Positions 54,911-64,000 are shown, counted from the stretch's first letter. The stretch is 64,000 nucleotides of DNA from Hyphomicrobiales bacterium (GCA_027484655.1 JAIXSM010000079.1:1-64000); one strand, 5' to 3'. Numbers and translations are program-made. Notes: generated by a model from the sequence alone, not told the origin.

Positions 54911-56404
54911 TTAGGGGCCGGGCCGCCGGGGCTCCTCGGTTGGCGCCATGGGCGCGACCGCTGGCGGCATCCGTCGGTAAATGGAGAACGGGTGCCCGCT
55001 GACCCGTCCCGTCCACAGGTATGTGACCAGTGCGAAGTCTGCCTCGCAGCCGGACGGCCCGAAGCGGCGGGTTTGCGTCACGTCCTGCGGCGTCTGGCTG
55101 TCCAGCAGCCAATCCGGCGGCGCCTCGCAGAACGTGGACAGCGTGACACGCGTGAGCGGCTTTGCGTCCTGTTCGATGTAGTAGCGCAAACGCCGCGGCG
55201 CTGAGCCTTCGATCGCGTCAAAGTATGTGGCTGGGCCGTCACGGGTCATGATCGAGATGGCGGCGCGCGGTTGGCCGCGTCCGCGCTCGGACAGCAGCAG
55301 GCTCTCGATCAAGTTCAGAAAAATGACGCCGCTGAACAGAATGACAGCCGCGGCCCGTGCGAGGCCCCCGCGTGTCCACGCGGCTCCCACGCCCAGCGCG
55401 CACAGCAACGCGACGGCGATGCTGAAGGCGATATGAAAACGTGGGTACTGTGGATCCGGGGCTTGCGCTGCTGCGGCGATCAAAGCCGTCGCAAAAATTC
55501 CCCCGGCATAGGCGGCGCGGAGTCCGGGGCGAATGACCATAAGGGCGGCGAGAACAAGCCCCGCGCCAACGGTGAGCGCCCAGGGCCAGGGGAGCCACAG
55601 CGGAACGACAAACAATTGCAGGTTAAGCGCGAGGCCTTCCAGATGTCTCTCAACCGTGTAGGGCTCGTGCGAATGTCGTGTGAACGATCCCGTGATGGCG
55701 ACGCCAGCGACGAAAGCCGCGACGGCGGGGACGATTCCCACGGCAAAATGCAGTCCGAGCCGCATCACCGCCGGTAGGGCGAGGGACGCTGCGCCGGCGT
55801 TCATCCATAGCCCAGCGCTCGCCACGGCGCCGAGGATCGCGGCGGCCGGAACCGCGAGCAGGTGGGACAGGGAGGCGACCGCCAGCCCGCCGCAGATTCG
55901 TGCGCTCGTCCAGCGGTTCCGCACGCCGCGCACCCATTCGTCGACAGCATCCATGGCGACGAGTAGTCCCAGAATCATCGCCCCATAGCCGCGTGCTTCC
56001 GAGCCGTAATTCACGAACAGGAGCCCTGTGGCGAAAAGGATGGCCGCTGCGACCCCGGCGGCGGGGCCGGCGTGTCGGCGGGTCAGTCTGGCGGCCACGT
56101 ACGTGGCGGCCGATCCGAAGACGACCGGGGGCAGGCGATGCATCAACGACGAGCCTTCGGGGCCGATCAATCGCATCCAGAGCGTGTTGAGCGGATGGTT
56201 GTTGTCCTGCGAAATGCCCCAGAAAATGCTCGCCCAGGTGGGCGCCGACACTCCGAGTTCGAGCGACCAGATCTCGTCCACCCAAAAATCGTTCATCGCC
56301 GCTGATGCACGCAAGCCGGCGCCAACGACGACTGCGGACCAGACGAAAGGCGCGAACCACGGCGGATCCGATGGCGCGAAAGCGGGGGGTGAGACAGGGC
56401 GCAT
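54911..56404 (-). CDS. Multi-pass membrane protein, GT-C (GT39-like) glycosyltransferase
   Basis: 497 residues with about ten hydrophobic helices up to residue 370 and a soluble C-terminal part. The first periplasmic loop carries Asp43-Glu44 in DFWVDEIWSLELG, the acidic pair typical of GT-C enzymes. NNHPLNTLWMRLIG, NYGSEARGYGAMILG and PRFHIAFSIAVALLC are consistent with the GT39/dolichyl-phosphate-mannose-like group. It probably transfers a sugar from a lipid carrier at the periplasmic face. Acceptor unknown. It is divergent from uvrC. Confidence 0.72.
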   Translation of the reverse strand: MRPVSPPAFAPSDPPWFAPFVWSAVVVGAGLRASAAMNDFWVDEIWSLELGVSAPTWASIFWGISQDNNHPLNTLWMRLIGPEGSSLMHRLPPVVFGSAATYVAARLTRRHAGPAAGVAAAILFATGLLFVNYGSEARGYGAMILGLLVAMDAVDEWVRGVRNRWTSARICGGLAVASLSHLLAVPAAAILGAVASAGLWMNAGAASLALPAVMRLGLHFAVGIVPAVAAFVAGVAITGSFTRHSHEPYTVERHLEGLALNLQLFVVPLWLPWPWALTVGAGLVLAALMVIRPGLRAAYAGGIFATALIAAAAQAPDPQYPRFHIAFSIAVALLCALGVGAAWTRGGLARAAAVILFSGVIFLNLIESLLLSERGRGQPRAAISIMTRDGPATYFDAIEGSAPRRLRYYIEQDAKPLTRVTLSTFCEAPPDWLLDSQTPQDVTQTRRFGPSGCEADFALVTYLWTGRVSGHPFSIYRRMPPAVAPMAPTEEPRRPGP

Positions 56405-56487
56405 GTCTTCTTGTAACTTGGGCTCTACAACAATGTCGTTAAGGCGCCGGGCTTCATTTCGGAGCCCGGCCGGCTTAGATCTGCCCC

Positions 56488-58500
56488 ATGAGCCGTCCCC
56501 CCCGCAGCGCCGTCGCTGAAACTCCGCCCGACGACATCCCTCCGGAAGGCCTGCCGGACGAGGGTTCCGTCCCGGCGGAGGAAGACTTGCTGGCGCTGGT
56601 TGACGAGGGCGTCGGTGAGACCCAGCCCTCCTCGCTCGCTCGCGGCGTTGAGGTCATCAAGGCCCACCTCAGGCACGCGCCCAACGGTCCCGGCGTGTAC
56701 CGGATGCTGGGCCAGGACAGCGAGGTGCTTTACGTCGGCAAGGCGCGCAGCATCCGCAAGCGCATCGCGTCCTACACGCGGGAGGTTGGGCACACCAACC
56801 GCATCGCGCGGATGATCTCGCTGACCGTCTCCATGGTGTTCGTTTCGACCGAGACGGAGACAGAGGCGCTGCTGCTTGAGGCCAACTATATCAAGCAGAT
56901 GAAGCCGCGCTTCAACGTTCTGCTGCGCGACGACAAGTCCTTTCCCTACATCCTGCTTTCGGGCGACCACGCGGCGCCGCAGATCACCAAGCATCGCGGC
57001 GCACGCAACCGGAAGGGCGACTACTTCGGCCCGTTCGCCAGCGTCTGGGCGGTGAACCGCACGCTGAACGCGCTGCAGCGAGCGTTCTTGCTGCGCTCCT
57101 GCACGGACTCATTTTACGAGAACCGCACGCGGCCGTGCCTGCTGTTTCAGATCAAGCGCTGCTCCGGCCCGTGCACCGGCGAGGTTTCGCACGAGGCGTA
57201 TGGCGACCTGGTGCGCGAGGCCCGCGACTTTCTTTCGGGCAAGAGCCGCGCGGTCCGCGAGCGTCTCGCCGAAGACATGAACGCGGCTGCGGAAGCGCTG
57301 GAGTTTGAGACCGCCGCTCGTCTGCGCGACAGGATCGCCGCGCTCTCTGCGGTGCAGGGCAGTCAAGGCGTCAACCCGCGCACGGTGGAAGAAGCGGATG
57401 TGTTCGCTTTGGTGGAGGAGGCCGGGCACTTCGCCATCGAGGTGTTCTTCTTCCGCACCTACCAGAACTGGGGCAACCGCACGTACTTCCCGCGCGCGGA
57501 TCGATCATTGTCGGGCGAAGAAGTGCTCGACGCCTTCCTGGCGCAGTTTTACGAGGACAAGCCCGCGCCGCGCTGTGTTCTTCTTTCCCATGACGTTGAA
57601 AACGCAGCCGTGCTGCAGGAGGCGTTGACGGCGCGGATGGGCCGCAAGGTCGAGGTGTCCCGCCCGCAGCGCGGCGAGCGTCGCGAACTCGTGGAGCACG
57701 CGGAGAAAAATGCGCGCGAGACGCTGGCGCGCAAGCTGGCGGAAGCCTCCGCGCAGGAAAAGCTGCTCGCCGCGCTGGCGAGCGCCTTCGGCCTCGATCA
57801 AAAACTGCGGCGCGTCGAGATCTACGACAACTCCCACATCATGGGGACGAACGCGGTGGGCGCGATGGTGGTCGCCGGCCCCGCCGGGTTCATGAAAAGC
57901 CACTACCGCACCTTCAACATCAAGGATGCGACCCTCACGCCCGGCGACGACTACGGCATGATGCGCGAGGTGCTGGGTCGCCGGTTCTCCCGGCTGAAGA
58001 AGGAAGAGGCGGAAGGGGCGGCGCCGGCGCCCGAAGGCGAGTTTCCGTCACGGCCTGATCTTATTCTGATCGATGGCGGCAAGGGCCAGTTCGAGGCCGC
58101 ACGGCAGACGCTGGCGGAGCTGGGCGTCGAGGGGGTGGCCATCGTGGGCATCGCCAAGGGGCCGGATCGCGACGCCGGACGCGAGACGTTCTTCATGGAG
58201 GGGCGGGAGAGCTTCAAGCTGCCGCCCCGCGATCCCGCGCTCTACTTCGTCCAGCGCCTGCGCGACGAGGCGCACCGCTTCGCTATCGGCACACACCGGG
58301 CGCGGCGCAAGAAGGACTTCACGAAAAGCCCTCTTGATGAGATTGCCGGCATCGGGCCCGCGCGCAAGCGCGCGCTCCTTCAGGCGTTCGGAACCGCGAA
58401 GGCGATCTCCCGGGCAGCCCTCGCCGACCTCGAAAAAGCGCCCGGAATCAACGCCGCGACTGCAAAGCTCGTCTACGATTATTTCAATGATCGCGCCTGA
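56488..58500 (+). CDS. uvrC: Excinuclease ABC subunit C
   Basis: 670 residues. An extra acidic N-terminal region of about 55 residues precedes the GIY-YIG nuclease domain ([10 protein letters not shown] ... [16 protein letters not shown]). The UVR region, the RNase-H-like 5'-incision domain ([20 protein letters not shown]-like, [14 protein letters not shown]) and a C-terminal helix-hairpin-helix ([19 protein letters not shown]) follow in order. It makes both incisions in nucleotide excision repair. An 8-bp hairpin (56446-56470) lies in its 5' leader. Confidence 0.97.
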   Translation: MSRPPRSAVAETPPDDIPPEGLPDEGSVPAEEDLLALVDEGVGETQPSSLARGVEVIKAHLRHAPNGPGVYRMLGQDSEVLYVGKARSIRKRIASYTREVGHTNRIARMISLTVSMVFVSTETETEALLLEANYIKQMKPRFNVLLRDDKSFPYILLSGDHAAPQITKHRGARNRKGDYFGPFASVWAVNRTLNALQRAFLLRSCTDSFYENRTRPCLLFQIKRCSGPCTGEVSHEAYGDLVREARDFLSGKSRAVRERLAEDMNAAAEALEFETAARLRDRIAALSAVQGSQGVNPRTVEEADVFALVEEAGHFAIEVFFFRTYQNWGNRTYFPRADRSLSGEEVLDAFLAQFYEDKPAPRCVLLSHDVENAAVLQEALTARMGRKVEVSRPQRGERRELVEHAEKNARETLARKLAEASAQEKLLAALASAFGLDQKLRRVEIYDNSHIMGTNAVGAMVVAGPAGFMKSHYRTFNIKDATLTPGDDYGMMREVLGRRFSRLKKEEAEGAAPAPEGEFPSRPDLILIDGGKGQFEAARQTLAELGVEGVAIVGIAKGPDRDAGRETFFMEGRESFKLPPRDPALYFVQRLRDEAHRFAIGTHRARRKKDFTKSPLDEIAGIGPARKRALLQAFGTAKAISRAALADLEKAPGINAATAKLVYDYFNDRA

Positions 58501-58572
58501 CCCGGGGGCGAAGGCGCTTGCGCCCCGCCGCCTGCCGCGTCATGTGTTGCCTCTGACAACGGAGCCCGTCCC

Positions 58573-58839
58573 ATGCCCCAGACCCGCGCCCCCATCTTTG
58601 ACGACATCGCCCGGCTGATGACAGACGCCATGGGCGTGGCGCAGGGCGCCCGCCGCGAGGTCGACGCCATCGTGCGCACGCAGGCCGAGCGGATGATGGC
58701 TGGAATGGACGTCGTGCGTCGCGAGGAGTTCGAGGCCGTGCGGGAAATGGCTATCCTCGCCCGCGAGGAGAATGAGCGGCTCGCCGCCCGCCTCGCTGAA
58801 CTCGAGGCTCGCCTCGCGGCCTCGCCCGGCAACGATTGA
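58573..58839 (+). CDS. ubiK: Accessory factor UbiK family protein (BMFP)
   Basis: 88 residues. An N-terminal amphipathic segment (IFDDIARLMTDAMGVAQGARREVD) precedes a C-terminal trimeric coiled coil (VRREEFEAVREMAILAREENERLAARLAELEARL). This layout is that of the membrane-fusogenic BMFP/UbiK family, which helps assemble ubiquinone biosynthesis enzymes under oxygen. It follows uvrC by 72 bases and may share its transcript. Confidence 0.9.
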   Translation: MPQTRAPIFDDIARLMTDAMGVAQGARREVDAIVRTQAERMMAGMDVVRREEFEAVREMAILAREENERLAARLAELEARLAASPGND

Positions 58840-59089
58840 GCGCCGACTGAGGCATGGGGTCTTCGCAGACGCTTGCGTCATAGTGACTCAATCGCCGCAG
58901 CTCTGGCCTTGGCTCTGCTGCATTCTGTGGAGAAGCTGGGCGGCTGGTGGACGGGGCGCCACGAATAAGACACTCTCCGGCTCGTCACACAGGGGGCCCT
59001 AGCCGGCTGATTCGTAATGGATCTTTGGTTCGGGCGAGTGGTGGCTCAGCGTTTTGCGTCTCCCATAGCCCTGACCTTCAGGCGACAGA

Positions 59090-59590
59090 ATGACCTTGCA
59101 CACGAACGACCCAGGACGCAGCGAGCACCCAGTAGACGTTGTTGAGCGTATCGCCAGTCTCAAGTCGTGGATCTTCGCACGCGAAGGCGACGACGAGATT
59201 TCCATCACGGTGACCGGTGGTTGGACCGAGTATCAGATCTCGTTCACCTGGCTCGAGGATGTCGAGGCGCTGCATTTGGCTTGCGCTTTCGGGCTGAAGC
59301 TCAACGAGCGTCGTCGCAACGAGATGATTCAGCTGATTTCCCTCATCAACGAGCAGATGTGGGTTGGCCACTTCGGCTGGTGGGAGGACGAGGGCGTCAT
59401 CCTGTATCGCCACACCCTCCTGCTGACCGGTGGCGTCGAGCCGACGGTCGAGCAGTGCGAGGCTGTGCTTCATGCGGGCGTCGCTGCCTGCGAGCGCTAT
59501 TTCCAGGCCTTCAACTTCGTACTCTGGGCGGGCAAGTCAGCCCGTGAGAGTTTGACGACGGCGCTGTTTGAGACCGCGGGGGAGGCATGA
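59090..59590 (+). CDS. YbjN domain-containing protein
   Basis: 166 residues. The sequence fits the YbjN family (type III chaperone-like fold): VVERIASLKSWIFAREGDDEISITVTGGW, LLINEQMWVGHFGWWEDEG-like and ILYRHTLLLTGG. The fold is that of secretion chaperones, and in enterobacteria YbjN affects motility and stress responses. The gene overlaps proC by four bases (ATGA), so the two are translationally coupled, an arrangement I recall from related genomes. Confidence 0.9.
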   Translation: MTLHTNDPGRSEHPVDVVERIASLKSWIFAREGDDEISITVTGGWTEYQISFTWLEDVEALHLACAFGLKLNERRRNEMIQLISLINEQMWVGHFGWWEDEGVILYRHTLLLTGGVEPTVEQCEAVLHAGVAACERYFQAFNFVLWAGKSARESLTTALFETAGEA

Positions 59591-60411
59591 CCTCTGCCGC
59601 CGCCTTGCCCGCCTCGCTCGCGCTTGTGGGCGCGGGCAAAATGGGCGGCGCCATGCTGTCCGGCTGGCTGGCGCTGGGGCTTGATGGCGCCCGCGTCACC
59701 GTAGTCGATCCGCACCCGTCCGATGAAATCAGGGCGCTGTGCGCAAGCTCCGGCGCTTCGCTCAATCCGCCGGTTGTCACTCCGGCGCAGGTTCTGGTTC
59801 TTGCGGTCAAGCCCCAGACGCTTGACGCCGCCGCCCCCGGGCTCGCGTCGTTGATCGGCTCCCACACCCTCGTTGTTTCGATCATGGCTGGCAAGACGGT
59901 TGCCGACATCGCCGCGCGCCTGCCTGGCGCCGGCGCCATTGTGCGCACCATGCCCAACACCCCTGCGGCGGTTGGGCGGGGTGTCACGGGCGCATACGCC
60001 AGCGCGGCTGTCTCGCCTGCGCAGCGCGCCACAGCAGACGCGTTGCTGTCCGCCGTGGGCTCTGTCGTGTGGGTTGATGACGAGGCTCTGATCAACGCGG
60101 TCACGGCGGTGTCGGGTTCTGGACCCGCCTATGTGTTCCTGCTCGCCGAGTGCATGGCGCAGGCGGGCGAGAAACTCGGACTTCCGAGGGACGTGGCTGA
60201 AAAGCTCGCGCGCGCCACGGTCGAGGGCGCCGGCGAGCTGATGTACCGCGACGCGGCGACGACGCCCGCGCAACTGCGCATCAACGTCACGTCACCGGGC
60301 GGGACCACCGCCGCCGCGCTTGGCGTGCTGATGGGCGATGAGGGGCTCGCCGGGTTGATGGAACGCGCCATCGCAGCCGCCCATAGCCGTGCGCAGGAAC
60401 TCTCTGGCTGA
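59587..60411 (+). CDS. proC: Pyrroline-5-carboxylate reductase
   Basis: 274 residues. The NAD(P)-binding motif is LVGAGKMGGAMLSGWLA. The family signature near the C-terminus is AGELMYRDAATTPAQLRINVTSPGGTT, and the dimerisation helix contains TAVSGSGPAYVFLLAECM. It makes proline from pyrroline-5-carboxylate in the cytoplasm. It is coupled to the YbjN gene and followed 74 bases later by a TetR/COQ9-like gene. Confidence 0.95.
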   Translation: MTSAAALPASLALVGAGKMGGAMLSGWLALGLDGARVTVVDPHPSDEIRALCASSGASLNPPVVTPAQVLVLAVKPQTLDAAAPGLASLIGSHTLVVSIMAGKTVADIAARLPGAGAIVRTMPNTPAAVGRGVTGAYASAAVSPAQRATADALLSAVGSVVWVDDEALINAVTAVSGSGPAYVFLLAECMAQAGEKLGLPRDVAEKLARATVEGAGELMYRDAATTPAQLRINVTSPGGTTAAALGVLMGDEGLAGLMERAIAAAHSRAQELSG

Positions 60412-60485
60412 GAGCGCGGCGCGTCGTCGCCTTTACTTGCCGCCGCGCCAGCCTAGATTCGTTGCGACAGCGGCAGGAGTTTAAC

Positions 60486-61226
60486 ATGTCCGACGCCCCC
60501 CATCAGCCTGAGACCACGGCCGGCGCCGAGACGCGCGCGAGCGACCCAAGGAAGCGTATCGTCTATGCTCTTATGGAGCTGGCCGCCGAGCGCCCGTGGG
60601 AAGAGATCGCGATCACCGACGTTGCGAAGCGCGCTGGCGTGACGCTCGCCCAGTTCCGTGACGCCTTCCCTTCAAAGGGCGCGGTGCTCGCCGGTTTTTC
60701 CCGCATGATCGACAGGCAGGTGCTTGAGGGCACGACCGAGGATCTGGCGGCCGAGAGCCCGCGGGATCGCCTGTTCGACGTGCTCATGCGCCGCCTGGAC
60801 GCCATGGCTCCTTACAAGGAGGGGCTGCGCGGCGTCTCCGAGTGGGCGCGGCGGGATCCCGTCAGCGCCCTCGCCCTGAATGGGGTTGCGCTTAATTCCA
60901 TGCGCTTCATGCTGGAGGCGGCGGGTCTCGACTCCGAAGGGACCATGGGCAACCTGAAGCTTCAGGGGCTTGTTCTCGCCTGGGCCAACGTGCTCGACAC
61001 CTGGTTCAATGACGATGATCCGGCGATGGATCGCACCATGGCCGCGCTCGATGAGCAACTGGCGCGCGGTGGCCGTATCGTCTCCCGCATGGAAGATGTG
61101 TGGCGTCTGGCCGGTCCGCTGCGGACCTTCGGCAAGGCGGTGATGACCTCGCGCCGTCGGTCGTTCGATGACCGCATCCGTGAGCGCTGGTCACCTCCGG
61201 GGCGTGATATGGGCGCCGATATCTGA
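60486..61226 (+). CDS. TetR/AcrR family protein with COQ9-like C-terminus
   Basis: 246 residues from ATG at 60486, with AGGAG about eight bases upstream; the frame eight codons longer lacks a site. The N-terminal HTH is ELAAERPWEEIAITDVAKRAGV. The C-terminal half has LVLAWANVLDTWFNDDDPAMDRTM, which recalls COQ9, a lipid-binding TetR-fold protein of ubiquinone biosynthesis. It may be a regulator or a COQ9-like lipid carrier. It converges with the sensor kinase gene 15 bases away. Confidence 0.8.
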   Translation: MSDAPHQPETTAGAETRASDPRKRIVYALMELAAERPWEEIAITDVAKRAGVTLAQFRDAFPSKGAVLAGFSRMIDRQVLEGTTEDLAAESPRDRLFDVLMRRLDAMAPYKEGLRGVSEWARRDPVSALALNGVALNSMRFMLEAAGLDSEGTMGNLKLQGLVLAWANVLDTWFNDDDPAMDRTMAALDEQLARGGRIVSRMEDVWRLAGPLRTFGKAVMTSRRRSFDDRIRERWSPPGRDMGADI

Positions 61227-61241
61227 GGGGCGGCCTGAACT

Positions 61242-62612
61242 CTAAAGCGGCACGCGCACGGTGGCGCGCAAGCCGCCGAGCGGCGAATTTGTGAGCGTGA
61301 TCTCGCCGCCGTGGGCCCGCGCGATGTCGCGGGCGATGGCGAGCCCAAGTCCAGAGCCGCCGTAATCCTGGTTGCGCGCCTCATCGAGGCGCAGGAAGGG
61401 CCGGAACACGTCTTCCCGCTTCTCCGGCGCGATGCCGGGGCCGTCGTCATCGACGTGAATGGTCAGGAACCGTTGTTCGCGGATGGCCTCGATGGCGATG
61501 TCCTTGCCGAAGCGCTGGGCGTTCGCCACGAGATTGGTGAGGCAGCGCTTGAAAGCGTCCGGCCGCACGGTGGCTGTCGTCTCGCCGGTGTATGAGACAC
61601 GCGTCGTATGCCCGTGCCGCTCGGCGTCCGCTTTCAGCTCAAGCAGCAGCGCGTGCATGTCGCTGGGCGCCGCCGCCTCCGCGCCTGCGCCGCGGGCGAA
61701 GGCGAGGTAGGCCTCCAGCATCCGGTTCATCTCGTCCACGTCCTTTTGCAGGGCCTCGGTGTCCGGGCCTTCAGGGAGGACGGCGAGCGACAGGCGGAAG
61801 CGGGTGAGAATGGTGCGCAGATCGTGACTGACGCCGTTCAGCATCGCCGTGCGCTGATCGATGGAGCGCTCGATGCGTCGCTTCATCTCGATGAACGCAT
61901 AGCCCGCCTGCCGCACCTCGCGGGCGCCATGGGGCCTGAAATCGCTGTCGCGGCCCTTGCCGAAGTCCTCCGCGGCCTCCGCAAGCCGCAGGATCGGGCG
62001 GATCTGGTTGCGCAGGAACGCGATGGCCACGGCGAGCAGCACCAGGGAGGTCGCCAGCATCCACATGAGAAAGATGTGCGAGTTCGAAGCGTAGGCGTTG
62101 TTGCGACGGGTCAGCACCCGCAGCACGCCGGCGTCTGTCAGCACCCGGATTTCGATGAAACGGGAGTTGCCGATGGTGTCGATCCAGTAGGGACGCGCGA
62201 TCTGCTGTGAGACCTCGCGCGAGATCGCGTTGTCGAGGATCGAAAAGAAGGGCTTTGGCAGCGCCGGCGGCAGGGCCTCGCGCGGGGTGAGCTGCACCGT
62301 AAAACTGAAACGCTTTTCCGCGATCTGGGACAACGTCTGGAAGGAGGACACGCCTTCTGGCGTGTTGACCAGGTCCACGAGGGCGGCGATGTCGGACACA
62401 ACCGCCGATGACAGGCGCTGGGTCACAGTCTGCCAGTGCCGCTCCATGAAGAAGTAGGCGATGACCGATTGCAGCAGCACCATCGGCAGAATGACGATGA
62501 GCAGCGAGCGCGCGTACAACCCCTTCGGCATCCGCGCGGCGATGGCGCTTGTGCTTCTGAGCCACAGGCCTTGGGGGCGGCTCAGGTTGTCGGAAAGGGG
62601 GAGGGGGCTCAC
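61242..62612 (-). CDS. EnvZ-type sensor histidine kinase
   Basis: 456 residues from GTG at 62612, four bases after the regulator stop; a TTG at 62633 would overlap that gene by 17 bases. Two membrane helices (about 33-50 and 180-200) flank a periplasmic sensor region. A HAMP domain follows, then the phosphoacceptor His in GVSHDLRTILTRFRL, the N-box LTNLVANAQRFGK and the ATP-lid VDDDGPGIAPEKREDVF and GGSGLGLAIARDIA. It should phosphorylate the OmpR-type regulator encoded just upstream. Confidence 0.92.
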   Translation of the reverse strand: MSPLPLSDNLSRPQGLWLRSTSAIAARMPKGLYARSLLIVILPMVLLQSVIAYFFMERHWQTVTQRLSSAVVSDIAALVDLVNTPEGVSSFQTLSQIAEKRFSFTVQLTPREALPPALPKPFFSILDNAISREVSQQIARPYWIDTIGNSRFIEIRVLTDAGVLRVLTRRNNAYASNSHIFLMWMLATSLVLLAVAIAFLRNQIRPILRLAEAAEDFGKGRDSDFRPHGAREVRQAGYAFIEMKRRIERSIDQRTAMLNGVSHDLRTILTRFRLSLAVLPEGPDTEALQKDVDEMNRMLEAYLAFARGAGAEAAAPSDMHALLLELKADAERHGHTTRVSYTGETTATVRPDAFKRCLTNLVANAQRFGKDIAIEAIREQRFLTIHVDDDGPGIAPEKREDVFRPFLRLDEARNQDYGGSGLGLAIARDIARAHGGEITLTNSPLGGLRATVRVPL

Positions 62613-62616
62613 GGCG

Positions 62617-63354
62617 CTACCTTTCGACGACAAGGCGGTATCCCGCCCCGCGCGCGGTTTGCAGGAAGCGCGGTTCGGTGGGATCCACCTCGATCTTGCG
62701 GCGCAGCCGGTTGATCTGCACGTCGATCGTGCGTTCGTTCGATGTCAGGGAGCCGGCGCCCGCCAGCGTCTCGCGCGCCACCGGCTCCCCCGGCGTCCGC
62801 GCCAGAAGTTGCAGCATGAAGCGCTCGCGCTCCGTCAGGCGCACGGGCTCCTCGTCGCGGAAGAGTTCGCCGCGCTCGCAATGGAACACGAACGGCCCGA
62901 AGCGCACGGTCTCGAACACAGGCGGCGGCGCCTGCCTGGATTGCGCCCGTCGCAGGATGGACGCGATGCGCAGCGAAAGCTCCTTCGGCTCGAAGGGCTT
63001 GGCCAGATAGTCATCGACGCCGGCCTCAAGCCCGCGCACCCGGTCCGCCGTGTCGGTGCGCGCCGTCAGCATGAGAATGGGCACATCGGTTTCGCTGCGC
63101 AGCCACGTGGTGAACTCAAACCCGTTTTCGCCGGGCATCATCACGTCGAGCACCAGAATGTCGAAGTCGATGCCGCGCATCTTCGCCCGCGCCTCCTGCG
63201 CGTCGCCGGCGGTGGTGACGCGATAGCCCTGCTGGCGCAGGAAGCGGGACAGCAACTCGCGGATGCGGCGGTCGTCATCGACGACCAGCACGTGCGCCGC
63301 GTCATCCGCTGGTGCCCCGCCCTGGCCTCCCTGCGCCGCCGCTGTGGTCTCCAT
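62617..63354 (-). CDS. OmpR-type response regulator (PetR-like)
   Basis: 245 residues. The receiver domain has VLVVDDDRRIRELLSRFLR, the phosphorylated Asp in ILVLDVMMPGENGF, and the Thr and Lys switch residues (LMLTART, DDYLAKPFEPKEL). The winged-helix output domain has LTERERFMLQLLARTPGEPV and ERTIDVQINRLRRKIE. It lies between a MarR gene and an EnvZ-type kinase, like petP-petR of Rhodobacter, where PetR is needed for the bc1 genes petABC. Here petABC is 11 kb away in the same window; regulation by this protein is inference. Confidence 0.9.
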   Translation of the reverse strand: METTAAAQGGQGGAPADDAAHVLVVDDDRRIRELLSRFLRQQGYRVTTAGDAQEARAKMRGIDFDILVLDVMMPGENGFEFTTWLRSETDVPILMLTARTDTADRVRGLEAGVDDYLAKPFEPKELSLRIASILRRAQSRQAPPPVFETVRFGPFVFHCERGELFRDEEPVRLTERERFMLQLLARTPGEPVARETLAGAGSLTSNERTIDVQINRLRRKIEVDPTEPRFLQTARGAGYRLVVER

Positions 63355-63363
63355 GAAGCCTCC

Positions 63364-63930
63364 CTATCGCCCTGCCGCCTTGCCGCCGCCCGCCCCATCG
63401 GGTCGCACCAGCGCCTCCACGCGGGCTCGCTCCTGCGGATCGATCATGGCCAGCAGAAAACGCACCGCATGGTCCCGCGCCCCCACAGGCAACTCCTGCA
63501 ACGCGCGGGCGAACCGCCGCGATTGCAGAACCGCCAGCTCCATGGCGAGTTTACGCCCGCGCTCGGTCAGCGTCAGCTGCCGCTGGCGCCGGTCGTTGGC
63601 GCCGGGGTGCGCCTCCACATAACCCTCGTCCAGCAATTCCTTCAGCACCCGGTTGAGGCTTTGCTTGGTGATTTGCAAAATCTCCAGCAATTCCGCGATG
63701 GTGAGCCCCGGATGTCGCTGCACGAAGTGGAGCACCCGGTGATGGGCGCGTCCGAAGCGCAGGCTCGCCAGCAACCGGTCGGCGTCGCCCACGAAGTCAC
63801 GGTAGGCGAAGAACAGCAGCTCAATAAGGTCAAAAGCGGGCGCGGAAGCGACGTCCGCCGCGTCGTCGCCGGCAGGATCCTCGGTCGCTTCGCCAGCGCC
63901 GCTGCGCTTCTGCTGGAACATCGCGTTCAT
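63364..63930 (-). CDS. MarR family transcriptional regulator (PetP-like)
   Basis: 188 residues; ATG at 63930 with a second in-frame ATG three codons later. A winged HTH is seen in FVQRHPGLTIAELLEILQITKQSLNRVLKEL, followed by the wing EAHPGANDRRQRQLTLTERG. The N-terminal extension of about 35 residues is Ala/Asp-rich. It is the first gene of a three-gene operon with an OmpR-type regulator and a kinase. The promoter with an overlapping dyad directly upstream suggests autoregulation. Confidence 0.88.
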   Translation of the reverse strand: MNAMFQQKRSGAGEATEDPAGDDAADVASAPAFDLIELLFFAYRDFVGDADRLLASLRFGRAHHRVLHFVQRHPGLTIAELLEILQITKQSLNRVLKELLDEGYVEAHPGANDRRQRQLTLTERGRKLAMELAVLQSRRFARALQELPVGARDHAVRFLLAMIDPQERARVEALVRPDGAGGGKAAGR

Positions 63931-63942
63931 GTCGGGTCCAAT

Positions 63943-63961
63943 ACGTCAGCGTTGTTGACAT
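63943..63961. promoter_or_regulatory. Candidate MarR operator dyad
   Basis: ACGTCA-N7-TGACAT, a dyad with one mismatch, overlaps the predicted -10 box of the marR operon; a MarR dimer bound here would block transcription. Confidence 0.4.
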
Positions 63962-63987
63962 ATTTCACCTCGGTTGGTAGTCGTCAA
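63959..63987 (-). promoter_or_regulatory. Predicted promoter of the MarR-regulator-kinase operon
   Basis: On the minus strand: -35 TTGACG (63982-63987), a 17-base spacer, and -10 AATATG (63959-63964), ending about 29 bases before the MarR start codon. Confidence 0.5.
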
Positions 63988-64000
63988 GGCCCGCAGGCGA

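Noticed and set aside
53628-54914. Plus-strand open frame opposite rplY and prs
   Set aside because: Spans two clear genes on the other strand and has no features.
1-64000. CRISPR arrays, IS elements, prophage, tRNAs, riboswitches
   Set aside because: No regularly spaced repeats, transposase or integrase genes, tRNA cloverleaf or known riboswitch core were recognised on reading both strands; a covariance search could still find something subtle.

Overview
The window is high-GC chromosomal DNA from an alphaproteobacterium, most likely a member of Hyphomicrobiales (Rhizobiales). The clues are the petABC (fbcFBC) operon, a carB of about 1,160 residues with the long insert usual in alphaproteobacteria, the neighbouring genes pth, rplY, prs and uvrC, a PetP/PetR-like regulator pair, a COQ9-like TetR protein and UbiK. 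No phage, IS element, CRISPR array or tRNA was recognised. The order is inferred from gene content, not from a database search.

Left part (1 to about 8 kb): the 3' end of a 5S rRNA and its terminator are followed by an accessory catabolic block. It holds an MmgE/PrpD protein, an outer-membrane SphA/MetA-type channel, a secreted Cys-type arylsulfatase, and a two-gene unit of a pterin/purine-deaminase-like amidohydrolase and a 2OG-Fe(II) oxygenase.

8 to 30 kb: a DUF305 lipoprotein comes first. Next is a three-gene operon of an exported 608-residue protein, a LolD/MacB-type ATPase and a 990-residue FtsX permease. The exported protein looks like a remote relative of M29 aminopeptidases, and this operon is the best candidate here for an uncharacterised system. 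Then come a copper set (YcnI, CopC-CopD fusion, DUF1007), an HMG-CoA-lyase-like plus CoA-transferase pair, an LtaS-like phosphoglycerol transferase, a beta-CASP nuclease, a (6-4) photolyase of the FeS-BCP class, small exported proteins, SCO1 and a metallophosphoesterase.

30 to 49 kb: a fused HyuA-HyuB (5-oxoprolinase type) protein, MBL hydrolase, ArgE, ApaG, a GNAT protein, XseB, an orphan NMT1-type binding protein, a candidate small RNA, a LysR regulator, TrxB, a DUF3800 protein in a locally AT-rich pocket, an ELM1-like protein, GreA and CarB. Two decayed genes follow (one a tadE-like pseudogene with an in-frame TAG), then GtrA, an acidic-tailed small protein and TrmL.

49 to 64 kb: housekeeping genes. 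PetA, PetB and PetC form the cytochrome bc1 complex, with a strong terminator after petC. Pth, RplY and Prs follow, with a well-formed promoter and a hairpin plus T-tract leader before rplY. Then come a GT-C type membrane glycosyltransferase, UvrC, UbiK, YbjN and ProC, a COQ9-like TetR protein, and a MarR / OmpR-type regulator / EnvZ-type kinase operon with a recognisable promoter and an overlapping dyad.

Several start codons were placed downstream of the longest open frame, using ribosome binding sites and family length; each case is stated in its entry.
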